A stretch of 64,000 nucleotides of DNA from an uncultured Acetatifactor sp. (GTDB taxonomy: Bacteria > Bacillota > Clostridia > Lachnospirales > Lachnospiraceae), in assembly GCA_910578215.1 (NCBI GenBank), contig CAJTPH010000003.1, positions 62,001 to 126,000 of the forward strand, given 5' to 3'. The position numbers and the translations under genes are program-made. Under the pieces are notes generated by a model. The model did no database searches. It had not been told where the DNA came from and saw only the letters and a list, made by a program, of their open reading frames with translations. The stretch's first letter is position 1, and each line of letters starts with the position of its first letter. Of this stretch, positions 9,484-18,048 are shown one piece after another.

Positions 9484-9656
9484 ATATGCAGCCTCTCTCT
9501 TTCTATAATGCTTTTGTCCTGCCAGGATCGTATCTGCCTCTTTATTGCACCGTCAAGAAACATGACACAGTTTTATTTACAGGAAGCTACTTCTTTACTT
9601 TAGCGCGATAACGAGTTAGCGCAACATATCGATATTGCAGCAGCGAATTAAACCAA

Positions 9657-9685
9657 AGTATACCCAAAGAAAGCAAGTCTGTCAA
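9657..9685 (-). promoter_or_regulatory. sigma-A promoter of the his operon
   Basis: On the minus strand TTGACA (9680-9685), 17 bases, then TATACT (9657-9662). It predicts a start near 9650 and an untranslated leader of about 165 bases before hisZ. No T-box sequence was found in the leader. Confidence 0.85.
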
Positions 9686-9747
9686 GCCCCTTTACGCCCT
9701 TCTCTCAAAATAATGCGCCGCCGTCACGCAGCGTAAACCCGGCGAGC

Positions 9748-10287
9748 TCACCTGTCCTCCCTGTCGTCCAGATCCTTCTGCAGCATGTCCAGATACGGCA
9801 CAAGAATTCCGTGCTTGGACGGCATGACATACTCCGGATTCAGCTCCTCATAGCGAAAGCTTTTTCTGCCGCCCTCCTGGGCACGGTTCCAGAAAAACAG
9901 CAGCATTTCCAGCGGAAGATAGTACATCACGTCCTTATGGGTATAATAAATCAAAAAAAAGGCAATGCCCCCCTGCTTTTCAAATCTTTGCATAAAGTTT
10001 ACCTGGTGCTCATGGATATTCTGCAGGGCAAAGGTGTCCGCGGCGCACTCCTTTGCGTCGAAGCAGACCGGCAGCCCCTGCACGGCGCCGATATAGTCAA
10101 CGGTACTTTTCTGGTCAAAATAGGCGAGGGTAATCTGACGGTTCTCCTTGTCTATCTTAATGGGCGTAATGGGCGTGGGTATCTTCTGAATCAGAGCAAG
10201 CCCCGCCTCCGCATACCTTTCATTTGTTCTGTTGATCATTTCCTCCAGTGTGGAACCCCTGAGCCCCCTTGAATTCCATGTTGCCAT
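9748..10287 (-). CDS. recU: Holliday junction resolvase RecU
   Basis: 179 residues. It cleaves four-way DNA junctions during recombination and chromosome segregation in Firmicutes. Typical motifs are RGSTLEEMINRTNERY near the N-terminus, PTPITPIKI, and the nuclease core TVDYIGAVQGLPVCFDAKE, with an Asp and a D-x-K/E pair, then NIHEHQVNFM. Length is a little below B. subtilis RecU (about 200) because the N-terminal tail is short. The RuvAB partners are encoded at 46668-48403. Confidence 0.93.
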   Translation of the reverse strand: MATWNSRGLRGSTLEEMINRTNERYAEAGLALIQKIPTPITPIKIDKENRQITLAYFDQKSTVDYIGAVQGLPVCFDAKECAADTFALQNIHEHQVNFMQRFEKQGGIAFFLIYYTHKDVMYYLPLEMLLFFWNRAQEGGRKSFRYEELNPEYVMPSKHGILVPYLDMLQKDLDDREDR

Positions 10288-10293
10288 AATTAC

Positions 10294-10479
10294 TCATTCC
10301 TGCCGCCTGTAAATAATATTGTTTTCCCGCACCAAAGCTCCTCGGAGAAACTCCGATGCCATACCAGTCCAATTATATGATTCAATCTCCGTTTTGCCAA
10401 TACTTCCATGGAAAGTCTTTCTTCCATTAATAACCATTCCGGCCCTGCGGATAAGCTTAATAATACGCCTCACCGGCAC
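10294..10479 (-). CDS. doubtful 61-residue reading frame between rluA-type gene and recU
   Basis: The frame opens with GTG, overlaps the end of the upstream pseudouridine synthase gene by 10 bases and stops 6 bases before recU. The product is basic, without recognisable domain. The DNA includes an 'ATGGAAGAAAGACTTTCC'-type repeat also found elsewhere in the window. It may simply be an open intergenic stretch. Confidence 0.2.
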   Translation of the reverse strand: MPVRRIIKLIRRAGMVINGRKTFHGSIGKTEIESYNWTGMASEFLRGALVRENNIIYRRQE

Positions 10480-11630
10480 GCCAGCCCCAGGGCATCCTGA
10501 ATCTGTAAAAAAGCGCCGGAACAGGGCGCGGATATTTTCATCCCGCTCAGCGCTGCCCCCACGCCTTCTGCCTCCTGGGGAAATTCCACCCGACAGGCAT
10601 GCAGCAGCTGGCAGGACAGCCCAAAGCCTTCCCTGAGACGTTTATTTACGGCGGCATTCCCGTACTTGAAATCGCCAACCAGAGGATAACCGATACCCGC
10701 AAGATGTGCGCGTATCTGATGGGTTTTCCCCGTTATCAGCTCCACCTCCAGAAGTGTGCAATCCAGGGAAGCCGGATTTTCCCCACCGCCCGGTGCCGGC
10801 TGCCCCAAAGCGGCAGGCGGCACCGCTTTCCTATGCCCAATGCTTTTGTTACGCTGCATATGATTCCACGCCAGAGGCGTATAGGCCGTTTGGATAAGCA
10901 CTGCTTCCCGGGAAGCCCTGTCTTCAGCCTCCCAAACCGTCACACGGTTTTTCTGCGTGTCCTTTTCCAGATATCCGTTTATGGTCTGCGGTTCTCTCAG
11001 ACAGCCCACACAGATGGTTCTGTAAAACTTTCTTATGGTCCGTTCCCTGATACAGCGGCTCAGATACTGTGAACCGGCAAGGCTCTTTCCGCAGAGCACG
11101 ATACCGCTGGTATTTCTGTCCAAGCGGTTGCAGACCGAAGGCCGGAAGGTTTGCAGCTCCTTTTCAAACAAAGGCTCACGCTCCAGCAGATAGCCGGTCA
11201 GCCACTCGTTTAAGCTGCAGTCCTTTTTGTCCGCCTTTTGGGTCAAAATACCCTGGGGCTTATTCAAAACCAGGATATTATCATCCTCATAGAGGACGGT
11301 GATTCCGCGCAGCAGCTTATACGCCCTCCGGGCCTCTTTCACAAACATTGCTTCCGCTTCATCATGCCGCGAGGCTTCGTTATTCATCAAAGCCGCGGGG
11401 GACTGCTCCCGCCCGGAAAACTTCGCAAGGGTCTCCTGGGAGAAGAAAAATGCCACCGTGTCGTCAAGCGCCAGTATCTCCGACCCTTCCGCTTTTCTGC
11501 CGTTCAGGGTAATATTTTTCTTTCGCAGCATCTTATATAAAAAACCGTTTCCCGCATTGGGAAGATATTTGTGCAAAAACTTATCCAGGCGCTGCCCCGC
11601 CTGATTGACGCCAATGGTAACTGACTGCAT
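10470..11630 (-). CDS. RluA-family RNA pseudouridine synthase
   Basis: 386 residues. An N-terminal S4 RNA-binding domain (about 1-60, GQRLDKFLHKYLP) is followed by the RluA catalytic domain with VLNKPQGIL and the active-site motif NRLDRNTSGIVL (catalytic Asp in RLDR), and the C-terminal GKTHQIRAHLAGIGYPLVGD. It converts uridine to pseudouridine in rRNA or tRNA; the exact site is unknown. Residues about 255-290 form a low-complexity insertion (rich in A, G, P) within the catalytic domain that family members usually lack. Confidence 0.9.
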   Translation of the reverse strand: MQSVTIGVNQAGQRLDKFLHKYLPNAGNGFLYKMLRKKNITLNGRKAEGSEILALDDTVAFFFSQETLAKFSGREQSPAALMNNEASRHDEAEAMFVKEARRAYKLLRGITVLYEDDNILVLNKPQGILTQKADKKDCSLNEWLTGYLLEREPLFEKELQTFRPSVCNRLDRNTSGIVLCGKSLAGSQYLSRCIRERTIRKFYRTICVGCLREPQTINGYLEKDTQKNRVTVWEAEDRASREAVLIQTAYTPLAWNHMQRNKSIGHRKAVPPAALGQPAPGGGENPASLDCTLLEVELITGKTHQIRAHLAGIGYPLVGDFKYGNAAVNKRLREGFGLSCQLLHACRVEFPQEAEGVGAALSGMKISAPCSGAFLQIQDALGLACR

Positions 11631-11682
11631 AACGCTCCTTGAAATGTCTTTCTTCTATGAAAATCTTTTCTTCATTATGATG

Positions 11683-12270
11683 CTATAAAGCCACACTCTT
11701 TAAGGTGTTCATAACCGCAAGGCTTCTCGGCGGCTCCGCCTCCAACGCCTTCATCTGTTCAAGCCTCTCCGTATATTTCTCCAGGTTTTTATAGATCTTT
11801 ACCGTCACGTCCCTGTGTCCGTCCATGCTTAAAATATTGCCGATATGTCCATAGAATTCATTTTCGTTAAACCCGGGATCATATTCCGCATAACCGCACA
11901 CCGTATTGCCGCACACGGCAAGGTGGCTTACACAGTAATTCTTTTTATAGGAGGTAAACACCATGTCATACAGGCAAAACAGCCCCTGGCTGTGCTGCTC
12001 GATTTTTTCTGCCGCCCGGACACTGCAGCTCTTAAAGCGCATGAACATAACGGCGCTCACGGCGCTTTTACTGGCGGGCAGACAGCCCAGAATAGCCACA
12101 ATGCTCAACAGGTTTGCACGTCTTCCGGTGTGAAGCAGCCCCGCTGCAAACAGCGAAACGGATACGGCAAAATAGAGCACGGTTCTCGCTATCTCATATT
12201 TTTTCTGGCTGTCCAGGTAATTCTTTGTCCCCCTTGCGTCTGCAAGGGAGAACATTCTTTTCAGCTGCAT
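11683..12270 (-). CDS. conserved hypothetical membrane protein
   Basis: 195 residues. The sequence shows a soluble N-terminus of about 25 residues, two hydrophobic segments (around 29-47 and 53-75) and a soluble C-terminal half with several cysteines. A good AAAGGG ribosome site precedes the ATG at 12270. No known domain was recognised. It lies 35 bases after the SDR gene and 52 before the pseudouridine synthase gene, so co-transcription is likely. Confidence 0.7.
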   Translation of the reverse strand: MQLKRMFSLADARGTKNYLDSQKKYEIARTVLYFAVSVSLFAAGLLHTGRRANLLSIVAILGCLPASKSAVSAVMFMRFKSCSVRAAEKIEQHSQGLFCLYDMVFTSYKKNYCVSHLAVCGNTVCGYAEYDPGFNENEFYGHIGNILSMDGHRDVTVKIYKNLEKYTERLEQMKALEAEPPRSLAVMNTLKSVAL

Positions 12271-12305
12271 TTTACTATAACCCTTTCTGTACGGTATCTC
12301 ATTAT

Positions 12306-13082
12306 TTACAGACCCTTCATTTTCATAAGCTCCATTACCTTAAAAATGGCTCCGTGGGGCACCGCCCTTGAAAGTACATGAAACGCCTTAATGGGAAGGC
12401 TGCACACGGACAAGGGGCGCTTTAAATAAGAATCTCTCAGGGCCAGCGCCACAACGCTCCCGGCGCTGACCATGGTATATTTCTTCACAGACAGGGTGGA
12501 GCCGGTTGATTCCGCAATGTCAAAAAACGGAGTATCCACCGGACCGGGGCAGACACTTGTGACATAGATACCAGCGCCCTTCAGCTCCTGCCCCAGCGCC
12601 CTGGAAAAGCTCAGGACATAAGACTTGGTAGCCGCATAGACCGCAAAATCCGGCTGGGGAAGGAAGGCCGCGCTGGAGGCAAGCTGGATGATACGGCTGC
12701 CCCTTCTCATATAGGGTATCATGCGATGGGTCATATCCGTCAAGGCCTCACAGTTTAAGCGGATCATGCCCAGCTCACCCTCCGGCTCCTGTTCACAGAA
12801 ATAGCCCATCAATCCATATCCCGCGCAGTTGATCAGCATCCGCACGGCGGCATTCTGCTCGATGACAATGTCCTCCAGAAAGTCTAGAGCCGAACTGCTT
12901 GTGATATCCAGAGGAAGGATTCTTGATTTGTGCCGCAGCTGCTTGGACAGCCGTGAAAGATGCTCCTCGCGCCTGGCAATCAGCCAGAACTCGTCGATAT
13001 TGTCAAAACCGTCATCCATCTGTCTGGCGAATTCCATGCCGATTCCGGAGGAAGCGCCTGTGATTATAATAATATTTTTCAT
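12306..13082 (-). CDS. SDR family NAD(P)-dependent oxidoreductase
   Basis: 258 residues with the classical short-chain dehydrogenase Rossmann fold. The nucleotide site TGASSGIG is at residues 8-15, NCAGYG near 87, and the catalytic Ser-Tyr-Lys set in SSAAF and YAATKSY. The ending after SVCPGPVDTPFF is like other bacterial ketoreductase-type SDRs. Substrate cannot be inferred. A promoter lies upstream at 13192-13219. Confidence 0.88.
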   Translation of the reverse strand: MKNIIIITGASSGIGMEFARQMDDGFDNIDEFWLIARREEHLSRLSKQLRHKSRILPLDITSSSALDFLEDIVIEQNAAVRMLINCAGYGLMGYFCEQEPEGELGMIRLNCEALTDMTHRMIPYMRRGSRIIQLASSAAFLPQPDFAVYAATKSYVLSFSRALGQELKGAGIYVTSVCPGPVDTPFFDIAESTGSTLSVKKYTMVSAGSVVALALRDSYLKRPLSVCSLPIKAFHVLSRAVPHGAIFKVMELMKMKGL

Positions 13083-13191
13083 CTTTTCAGCCTTTCTGTT
13101 TTTATTTTTATTATAAATCTATTGTGATTTCGGAGTTTTACAATCGGATGCCTTACTTTCTTACTGCCTTATTGGTAAAGCTCATTTATCT

Positions 13192-13219
13192 TTTATAATG
13201 ATTGCCCCATAAGCGTCAA
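13192..13219 (-). promoter_or_regulatory. probable promoter of the SDR gene
   Basis: Minus strand TTGACG (13214-13219), 16 bases, TATAAA (13192-13197). The -35 box overlaps the stop codon of the ygiQ-type gene. Confidence 0.55.
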
Positions 13220-15360
13220 GTCCTGTTTTTCTTGGAATGTACATTGCGTATGGTCTTCCTTTTAGCTCTTTTTTTCGGCGCATCCAAGGGATTCTCACCC
13301 AATGCCCCGCTTCCCCCTGTGTTATGATTCCCCTTCACGGCACGGCTCACCCTCATATCATGGTTTATTTTTGCGTCATGCCCCATTTTCTGGTCAGGCT
13401 TCGTCCTTGTATCATGATTGGTTTTGTCGTAATTCGTCTTGGCTGCATAATTCGTCTTCGCCTCATGAACCGCCTTTGCTTCACGACCCATCTTCCTGTC
13501 AGACCCCGCCCTGATATCGGCATTCTTTCTCGCGCCATGGTCCCCCTTCGCATCACGGACTGGGTTTCGGGGACGGATCAGGCACCTTTTGTCATATCCG
13601 ATCAGGTCCGTGCGCCCCGCCATGGTCAGCGCCTCATAGACAAGCTCGTAGTTTTTGGGGTTGCGGTACTGTATCAGCGCCCTCTGCATGGCCTTTTCAT
13701 GGGGATTTCTGCACACATATACCTCCCGGCCGTCCCTGGGATCGATTCCCGTATAATACATAACCGTGGAGGCGGTTGACGGCGTGGGATAAAAATCCTG
13801 TACCTGCTCCGGCATATAGCCCAGATCCCGTAAATATTCCGCAAGCTCCACCGCCTCCTTTAAGGTGGAGCCGGGATGGGAGGACATTAGATAGGGCACG
13901 AGAAACTGCTTCATGCCAAGCTCCTCATTCAGCTTTTTGTACTTTTTCACAAACCTTTCATAGACCGCATTCTCAGGCTTTCCCATGTGCTTTAATACCG
14001 CGTCGGAAATATGCTCCGGCGCCACCTTGAGCTGCCCGCTGATATGATACTGCACAAGCTCCCTGAAAAAGGTATCGTCGGAATCGGCAAGAAGATAATC
14101 AAACCGGATGCCTGAGCGCACAAATACCTTTTTTACCCCCGGAAGGGCACGAAGTCTGCGCAGAAGCTCCAGATAATCGCCGTGGTCAACATGGAGATTT
14201 TTGCAGGGCTTCGGAAACAGGCACTGCCTGTTTTTGCAGACACCGTAATTCAGCTGCTTTTCACAGGACGGATGTCTGAAATTTGCCGTGGGACCGCCAA
14301 CGTCGTGGATATAGCCCTTAAAGTCAGGTTCCCCGGTCAAAAGCCTTGCCTCCTCAATGATAGACTCGTGGCTTCTGGTCTGGACGGTACGCCCCTGGTG
14401 AAAGGTCAGGGCGCAAAAGCTGCAGCCGCCAAAACAGCCTCGGTTGCTTATCAGAGAAAACTTGATCTCCGAGATGGCCGGCACGCCTCCCTGCTCCTCA
14501 TAGCTGGGATGATAGGTGCGCATATAGGGCAGGGCGTAGACGCTGTCCATCTCCTCCGTGGTAAGCGGCGGCTGGGGCGGATTCTGCACCACATACACGC
14601 CGTTGGGATACCCTTCTATCAGCGGTTTCCCCGTGCAAAAGTCCGTGTTTTCGCTCTGAATCCCAAAGCTCCTGGCATAAAGCGCCTTATCCGCAGTCAT
14701 CTCGTCATAGCCCGGCAGCATCACCGGCTGATAAATGCCGGAAATATCCTTTGTGCGGTACACGGTTCCCTGTATAAAGGTGATATCCCGGACCGCAATG
14801 CCGCTGTTCAGAGCATCCGCAATCTCCACAATGGATTTCTCCCCCATCCCGTAGGAAATCAAATCCGCCTGGGCGTCCAGAAGAATGGAACGCTTGAAGC
14901 TGTCAGTCCAATAGTCATAATGCGCCATCCTGCGCAGGCTTGCCTCAATGCCCCCGATAATAATGGGAATATCCCTGTAGGTGCGGCGGATGAGATTTCC
15001 ATAAACCACCGTGGCATGGTCGGGGCGCTTCCCCATTTTGCCCCCCGGCGTATAGGCATCCGAGGCCCGGCGCTTTTTGGACACGGAATAATGGTTGACG
15101 CAGCTGTCCATATTGCCGCCGGAAACCAGAAAGCCCAGCCGAGGGCGTCCCAGCACGGCAATGCTTTTGTCGTCCCTCCAGTCAGGCTGCGAGATAATGC
15201 CCACCGTATACCCGTGCGCCTCCAGTACCCTGCTGATAATAGCATGCCCAAAGGAAGGATGATCCACATAGGCATCTCCTATCACATATACAAAATCCAG
15301 CTGTTTTATTCCTCGTTCCCTCATATCCTCCGCGGATATGGGCAAAAATCGGCGTTCCAT
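13216..15360 (-). CDS. YgiQ family radical SAM protein
   Basis: 714 residues. The N-terminal UPF0313 domain ([19 protein letters not shown]) is followed by a radical-SAM core whose [4Fe-4S] motif is [10 protein letters not shown] near residue 315, and then the DUF3362-type C-terminal region. Function of the family is unknown; SAM cleavage is inferred from the cysteine motif. The ATG at 15360 has GGAG at good spacing and gives the usual MERRFLPIS start. The last ~110 residues are a low-complexity, charged tail in which short units such as [16 protein letters not shown] and [13 protein letters not shown] recur; other members end before it. Confidence 0.9.
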   Translation of the reverse strand: MERRFLPISAEDMRERGIKQLDFVYVIGDAYVDHPSFGHAIISRVLEAHGYTVGIISQPDWRDDKSIAVLGRPRLGFLVSGGNMDSCVNHYSVSKKRRASDAYTPGGKMGKRPDHATVVYGNLIRRTYRDIPIIIGGIEASLRRMAHYDYWTDSFKRSILLDAQADLISYGMGEKSIVEIADALNSGIAVRDITFIQGTVYRTKDISGIYQPVMLPGYDEMTADKALYARSFGIQSENTDFCTGKPLIEGYPNGVYVVQNPPQPPLTTEEMDSVYALPYMRTYHPSYEEQGGVPAISEIKFSLISNRGCFGGCSFCALTFHQGRTVQTRSHESIIEEARLLTGEPDFKGYIHDVGGPTANFRHPSCEKQLNYGVCKNRQCLFPKPCKNLHVDHGDYLELLRRLRALPGVKKVFVRSGIRFDYLLADSDDTFFRELVQYHISGQLKVAPEHISDAVLKHMGKPENAVYERFVKKYKKLNEELGMKQFLVPYLMSSHPGSTLKEAVELAEYLRDLGYMPEQVQDFYPTPSTASTVMYYTGIDPRDGREVYVCRNPHEKAMQRALIQYRNPKNYELVYEALTMAGRTDLIGYDKRCLIRPRNPVRDAKGDHGARKNADIRAGSDRKMGREAKAVHEAKTNYAAKTNYDKTNHDTRTKPDQKMGHDAKINHDMRVSRAVKGNHNTGGSGALGENPLDAPKKRAKRKTIRNVHSKKNRT

Positions 15361-15459
15361 TATAGCTCCATACCTTTCCGTACATTCTAACATGCCGCTG
15401 CCCTGGGTAATCCGGAATGCAAATCCCCCTGCATATCCGTATGCAGCGCCCGGTTCTTC

Positions 15460-16116
15460 TCACATCAGTTCCCCATACGATTCGATATAATAGTCGGCAA
15501 GGGCCTTCTTTTCTTCCCTCACATACATGGAATAGGCGTCCTCCACCGCGCAGACCCTCATGCCGGCGTTTTTACCCGCCTGAATGCCGGCAAGGACATC
15601 CTCAAATACAAGACAGCGCTCCGGCAGGACCTGAAGCTGCCTTGCTGCGGCAAGGTATACGTCGGGCGCGGGCTTGCCCCTCTCCACGTCGCAGCCGGTC
15701 ACAATGCTGGCAAAATAGTCCTGAAGACGATGTACCTGCATAATGTTTCCAACCAGCTCCCTGGAATTGCTGGTGGCAATGCCCAGCTTGATGCCGCTCT
15801 CCCGGCAGCCCTCCAGGAATGCCGCCACACCCGGCTTTAAGGGGACCTGGTTTGCATATTTATCCCATGCCATCCGGTTCCAGTCCGCCTTGATTTTATC
15901 CAGAGAATCCTCGATGTGGAAATTTTCCTTGAAATAAAGAGCCGTTTCATGGAAGCTCATACCCTCAATTTTCGACTGAAGATTTTCCGGCAGAGGAATG
16001 CCAAAGCCCCCAAGGTATTCGATATCAATCTCCCTCCAAAGCCACATGGAATCCACAAGGGAGCCGTCCAGGTCAAAGATAACCGCGTCTATATCCTCTA
16101 ACATCTTATGCTTCAT
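15460..16116 (-). CDS. HAD superfamily hydrolase (phosphatase/phosphoglucomutase-like)
   Basis: 218 residues. It carries the HAD motifs: nucleophile DLDGSLVDS (16-24), motif II ATSNS, lysine in GKPAPDVY, and acidic motif FEDVLAGIQAG. The helical cap between motifs I and II matches the beta-phosphoglucomutase/phosphoglycolate phosphatase class. The Ser after the second Asp (DxDGS instead of DxDGT) is common. It overlaps the upstream pseudouridine synthase gene by 11 bases, which suggests coupled translation. Substrate unknown. Confidence 0.87.
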   Translation of the reverse strand: MKHKMLEDIDAVIFDLDGSLVDSMWLWREIDIEYLGGFGIPLPENLQSKIEGMSFHETALYFKENFHIEDSLDKIKADWNRMAWDKYANQVPLKPGVAAFLEGCRESGIKLGIATSNSRELVGNIMQVHRLQDYFASIVTGCDVERGKPAPDVYLAAARQLQVLPERCLVFEDVLAGIQAGKNAGMRVCAVEDAYSMYVREEKKALADYYIESYGELM

Positions 16117-16861
16117 GCAGGCTGTCCACCTCCTGTTCCGTCAATTCTCTGTATTCTCCGGGCTTTAAGCCTTGATCCAGAACCAGCCCTCCAAAGCCCA
16201 CCCGCTCCAGGGCAAGCACCCGGTTCCCCACCGCCCGCAGCATGCGCTTCACCTGGTGAAATTTTCCCTCGTGAATAGTCAGAAGTATTTCCCTGTCAGA
16301 CAAAATCTCCACCCTTGCAGGCAGGGTGTGCCATACCGCCTCACCGGGACAGGCCCCCGCATGGGAATGGCCTTCTTCCATGGAATGGCTTTCTTCCATT
16401 ATGTCCACGCCCTGCTCAAGCCCGGTCTTTTCCTCCTCCGACAGGGGATGCTCTATTGTGACCCGGTAGACCTTGTCCACATGCCTTTTGGGCGAGAGCA
16501 GCCTGTGGGACAATTCCCCGTCGTTGGTAAGAAGCAGCAGTCCCGTGGTGTCCTTGTCCAGCCTGCCCACCGGAAAGATATCCCTTAAAGCATCCTCCCC
16601 AAGAAGCGACACCACCGTCTCCGCAGTGTTGTCCCGGGTAGCGGATACAACGCCGGCAGGCTTGTTTAACATATAATAGACAAATTTCCGGTAATGCAGA
16701 GACCGTCCCTGAAAGCATACACGGTCGCTTAGCTCGTCTATCCTTCGCCCTGCATCCCGCTCCGTCAGTCCGTTTACCGTCACCAGCCCCTGACGGAGCG
16801 CCGACTTCACCTGACTTCTGGTCCCAATATTCAGTTCGCTTAAAAATCTGTCAAGACGCAT
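16106..16861 (-). CDS. RsuA/RluB-family pseudouridine synthase
   Basis: 251 residues. S4 domain at 1-50 (MRLDRFLSELNIGTRSQV), then the RsuA catalytic domain with the active-site motif GRLDKDTTGLLLLTNDG and the C-terminal FHQVKRMLRAVGNRVLALERVGFGG in pieces typical of RsuA-type small-subunit enzymes. Around residues 155-170 the sequence MEESHSMEEGHSHAG is an inserted 18-bp duplication (two units, 16364-16399) not expected in the family. Confidence 0.9.
   Translation of the reverse strand: MRLDRFLSELNIGTRSQVKSALRQGLVTVNGLTERDAGRRIDELSDRVCFQGRSLHYRKFVYYMLNKPAGVVSATRDNTAETVVSLLGEDALRDIFPVGRLDKDTTGLLLLTNDGELSHRLLSPKRHVDKVYRVTIEHPLSEEEKTGLEQGVDIMEESHSMEEGHSHAGACPGEAVWHTLPARVEILSDREILLTIHEGKFHQVKRMLRAVGNRVLALERVGFGGLVLDQGLKPGEYRELTEQEVDSLHEA
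16364..16399 (-). repeat. in-frame 18-bp direct repeat in the rsuA-type gene
   Basis: Two adjacent 18-bp units, 16364-16381 and 16382-16399, differ at one base. They encode MEE-S/G-HS twice. The unit resembles the dispersed ATGGAAGAAAG-type repeats seen in intergenic arrays of this window. Confidence 0.85.
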
Positions 16862-16996
16862 ATTTTATCCCTATACTGTTTTCGTGCGCTCCGGCAGCCC
16901 TGGGGCGCCGTATGCCAAACCGCTACAAATATCTTCTAAAATGCCGTCCGCACCCATATTCTTTATCAGATAGCTTTCTCAGATCGAGGCGTTAAA

Positions 16997-18031
16997 ATGA
17001 TTTTTCTCAGTATCCTTTTTATTATATTGGTTTTCTGTATTCTAACAAATTCAGCACTCAGCTTATCCTATGCCAGAATGGGGCTTGAACTGTGGTTTCA
17101 AAAAATGATACCCACTCTGCTTCCTTTTATGATTTTATCAGGAATCATGGTACGGCTAAAGCTGACCGAAAAAATTTCCATGATTGCCTATCCGGTCATC
17201 CGCCCTGTATTCAGAGTGCGGAAAAATGTCTGTTATGCTATGCTGATGGGCTTTTTATGCGGCTTTCCCATGGGGGCTAAGGTCGTGGACGATCTGTACA
17301 GCAGAGAAATGATAACCAGACGCGAGGCGGAATACCTGCTTTCCTTCTGCAACAACATCGGACCGGTCTACTTCTGCGGCTTCGTGCTGCCGCTGCTGGA
17401 AAGGCGGCTTGCCTTTCCCTACCTTTTAGGAATGTATGGCATCCCGCTTGTCTACGGGCTGATACTTCGTTATACCCTTTACCGAGACCTGACGCAGGAA
17501 AGCAGAACCCCGCGGCTTCACCAAAGGGAGCTGGCAGCCTGCGAATTTCCCGGAAATTCCGCCTTCGCAAAGACGCTGACCGCCTGCGAGGCTGCCGGAA
17601 GCCCCTCTTTCGCAAAAGCTCCGGCCCGTAAACCCACCGGGAATCACAGCTTCACAGAACGGCTTCTGGAAGCGGTCAACAGCTCCGTTTATTCTTCCGT
17701 CCAGAGCAGCCTGATGCTGGGCGGATACATGATCCTGTTTAATCTGCTCAACCTGCTCCCTCACCTGCTGACAAGACGGCCGCCTGTTTTTATTGCCCCG
17801 CTGCTGGAAATTACGGGAGGACTCAGCATGCTGCAGACCACCCTGCCGCTCTACAGCCTGCTTGTGCTGTCCTTCGGCGGCATCTCCTGTATTGCACAGA
17901 CCTACAGCTGTATCGGGCAGTCGGATCTTTCCATAACACAGTATGTATTACATAAAATCGTCCTGACCCTGTTAAACGCCCTGTTCTACCTTGGCTGGTT
18001 TCTTTTGGCTCCCCAGTCCTTCCTGCACTGA
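16997..18031 (+). CDS. YlbJ-like sporulation integral membrane protein
   Basis: 344 residues with several membrane segments. Signature motifs are WFQKMIPTLLPFMILSGIM and GFLCGFPMGAKVVDDLY, characteristic of nucleoside-recognition (Gate) domain proteins of the YlbJ type, which are involved in B. subtilis spore formation. It is divergent from the rsuA-type gene, preceded by GAGGCG. Residues about 172-222 form a cytoplasmic-looking loop with the recurring unit 'FAK..TACE.AG', an internal low-complexity insertion. It is one of only three plus-strand genes. Confidence 0.82.
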   Translation: MIFLSILFIILVFCILTNSALSLSYARMGLELWFQKMIPTLLPFMILSGIMVRLKLTEKISMIAYPVIRPVFRVRKNVCYAMLMGFLCGFPMGAKVVDDLYSREMITRREAEYLLSFCNNIGPVYFCGFVLPLLERRLAFPYLLGMYGIPLVYGLILRYTLYRDLTQESRTPRLHQRELAACEFPGNSAFAKTLTACEAAGSPSFAKAPARKPTGNHSFTERLLEAVNSSVYSSVQSSLMLGGYMILFNLLNLLPHLLTRRPPVFIAPLLEITGGLSMLQTTLPLYSLLVLSFGGISCIAQTYSCIGQSDLSITQYVLHKIVLTLLNALFYLGWFLLAPQSFLH

Positions 18032-18048
18032 ATCCGTCTGTGCCGCCG

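Noticed and set aside
9484..9656. T-box riboswitch before hisZ
   Set aside because: The conserved T-box core and a following terminator are not present.
14182..15390. A 402-codon open frame on the plus strand
   Set aside because: It lies wholly opposite the radical-SAM gene, has no ribosome site and no family-like motifs; G+C-rich codon use opens the opposite strand.
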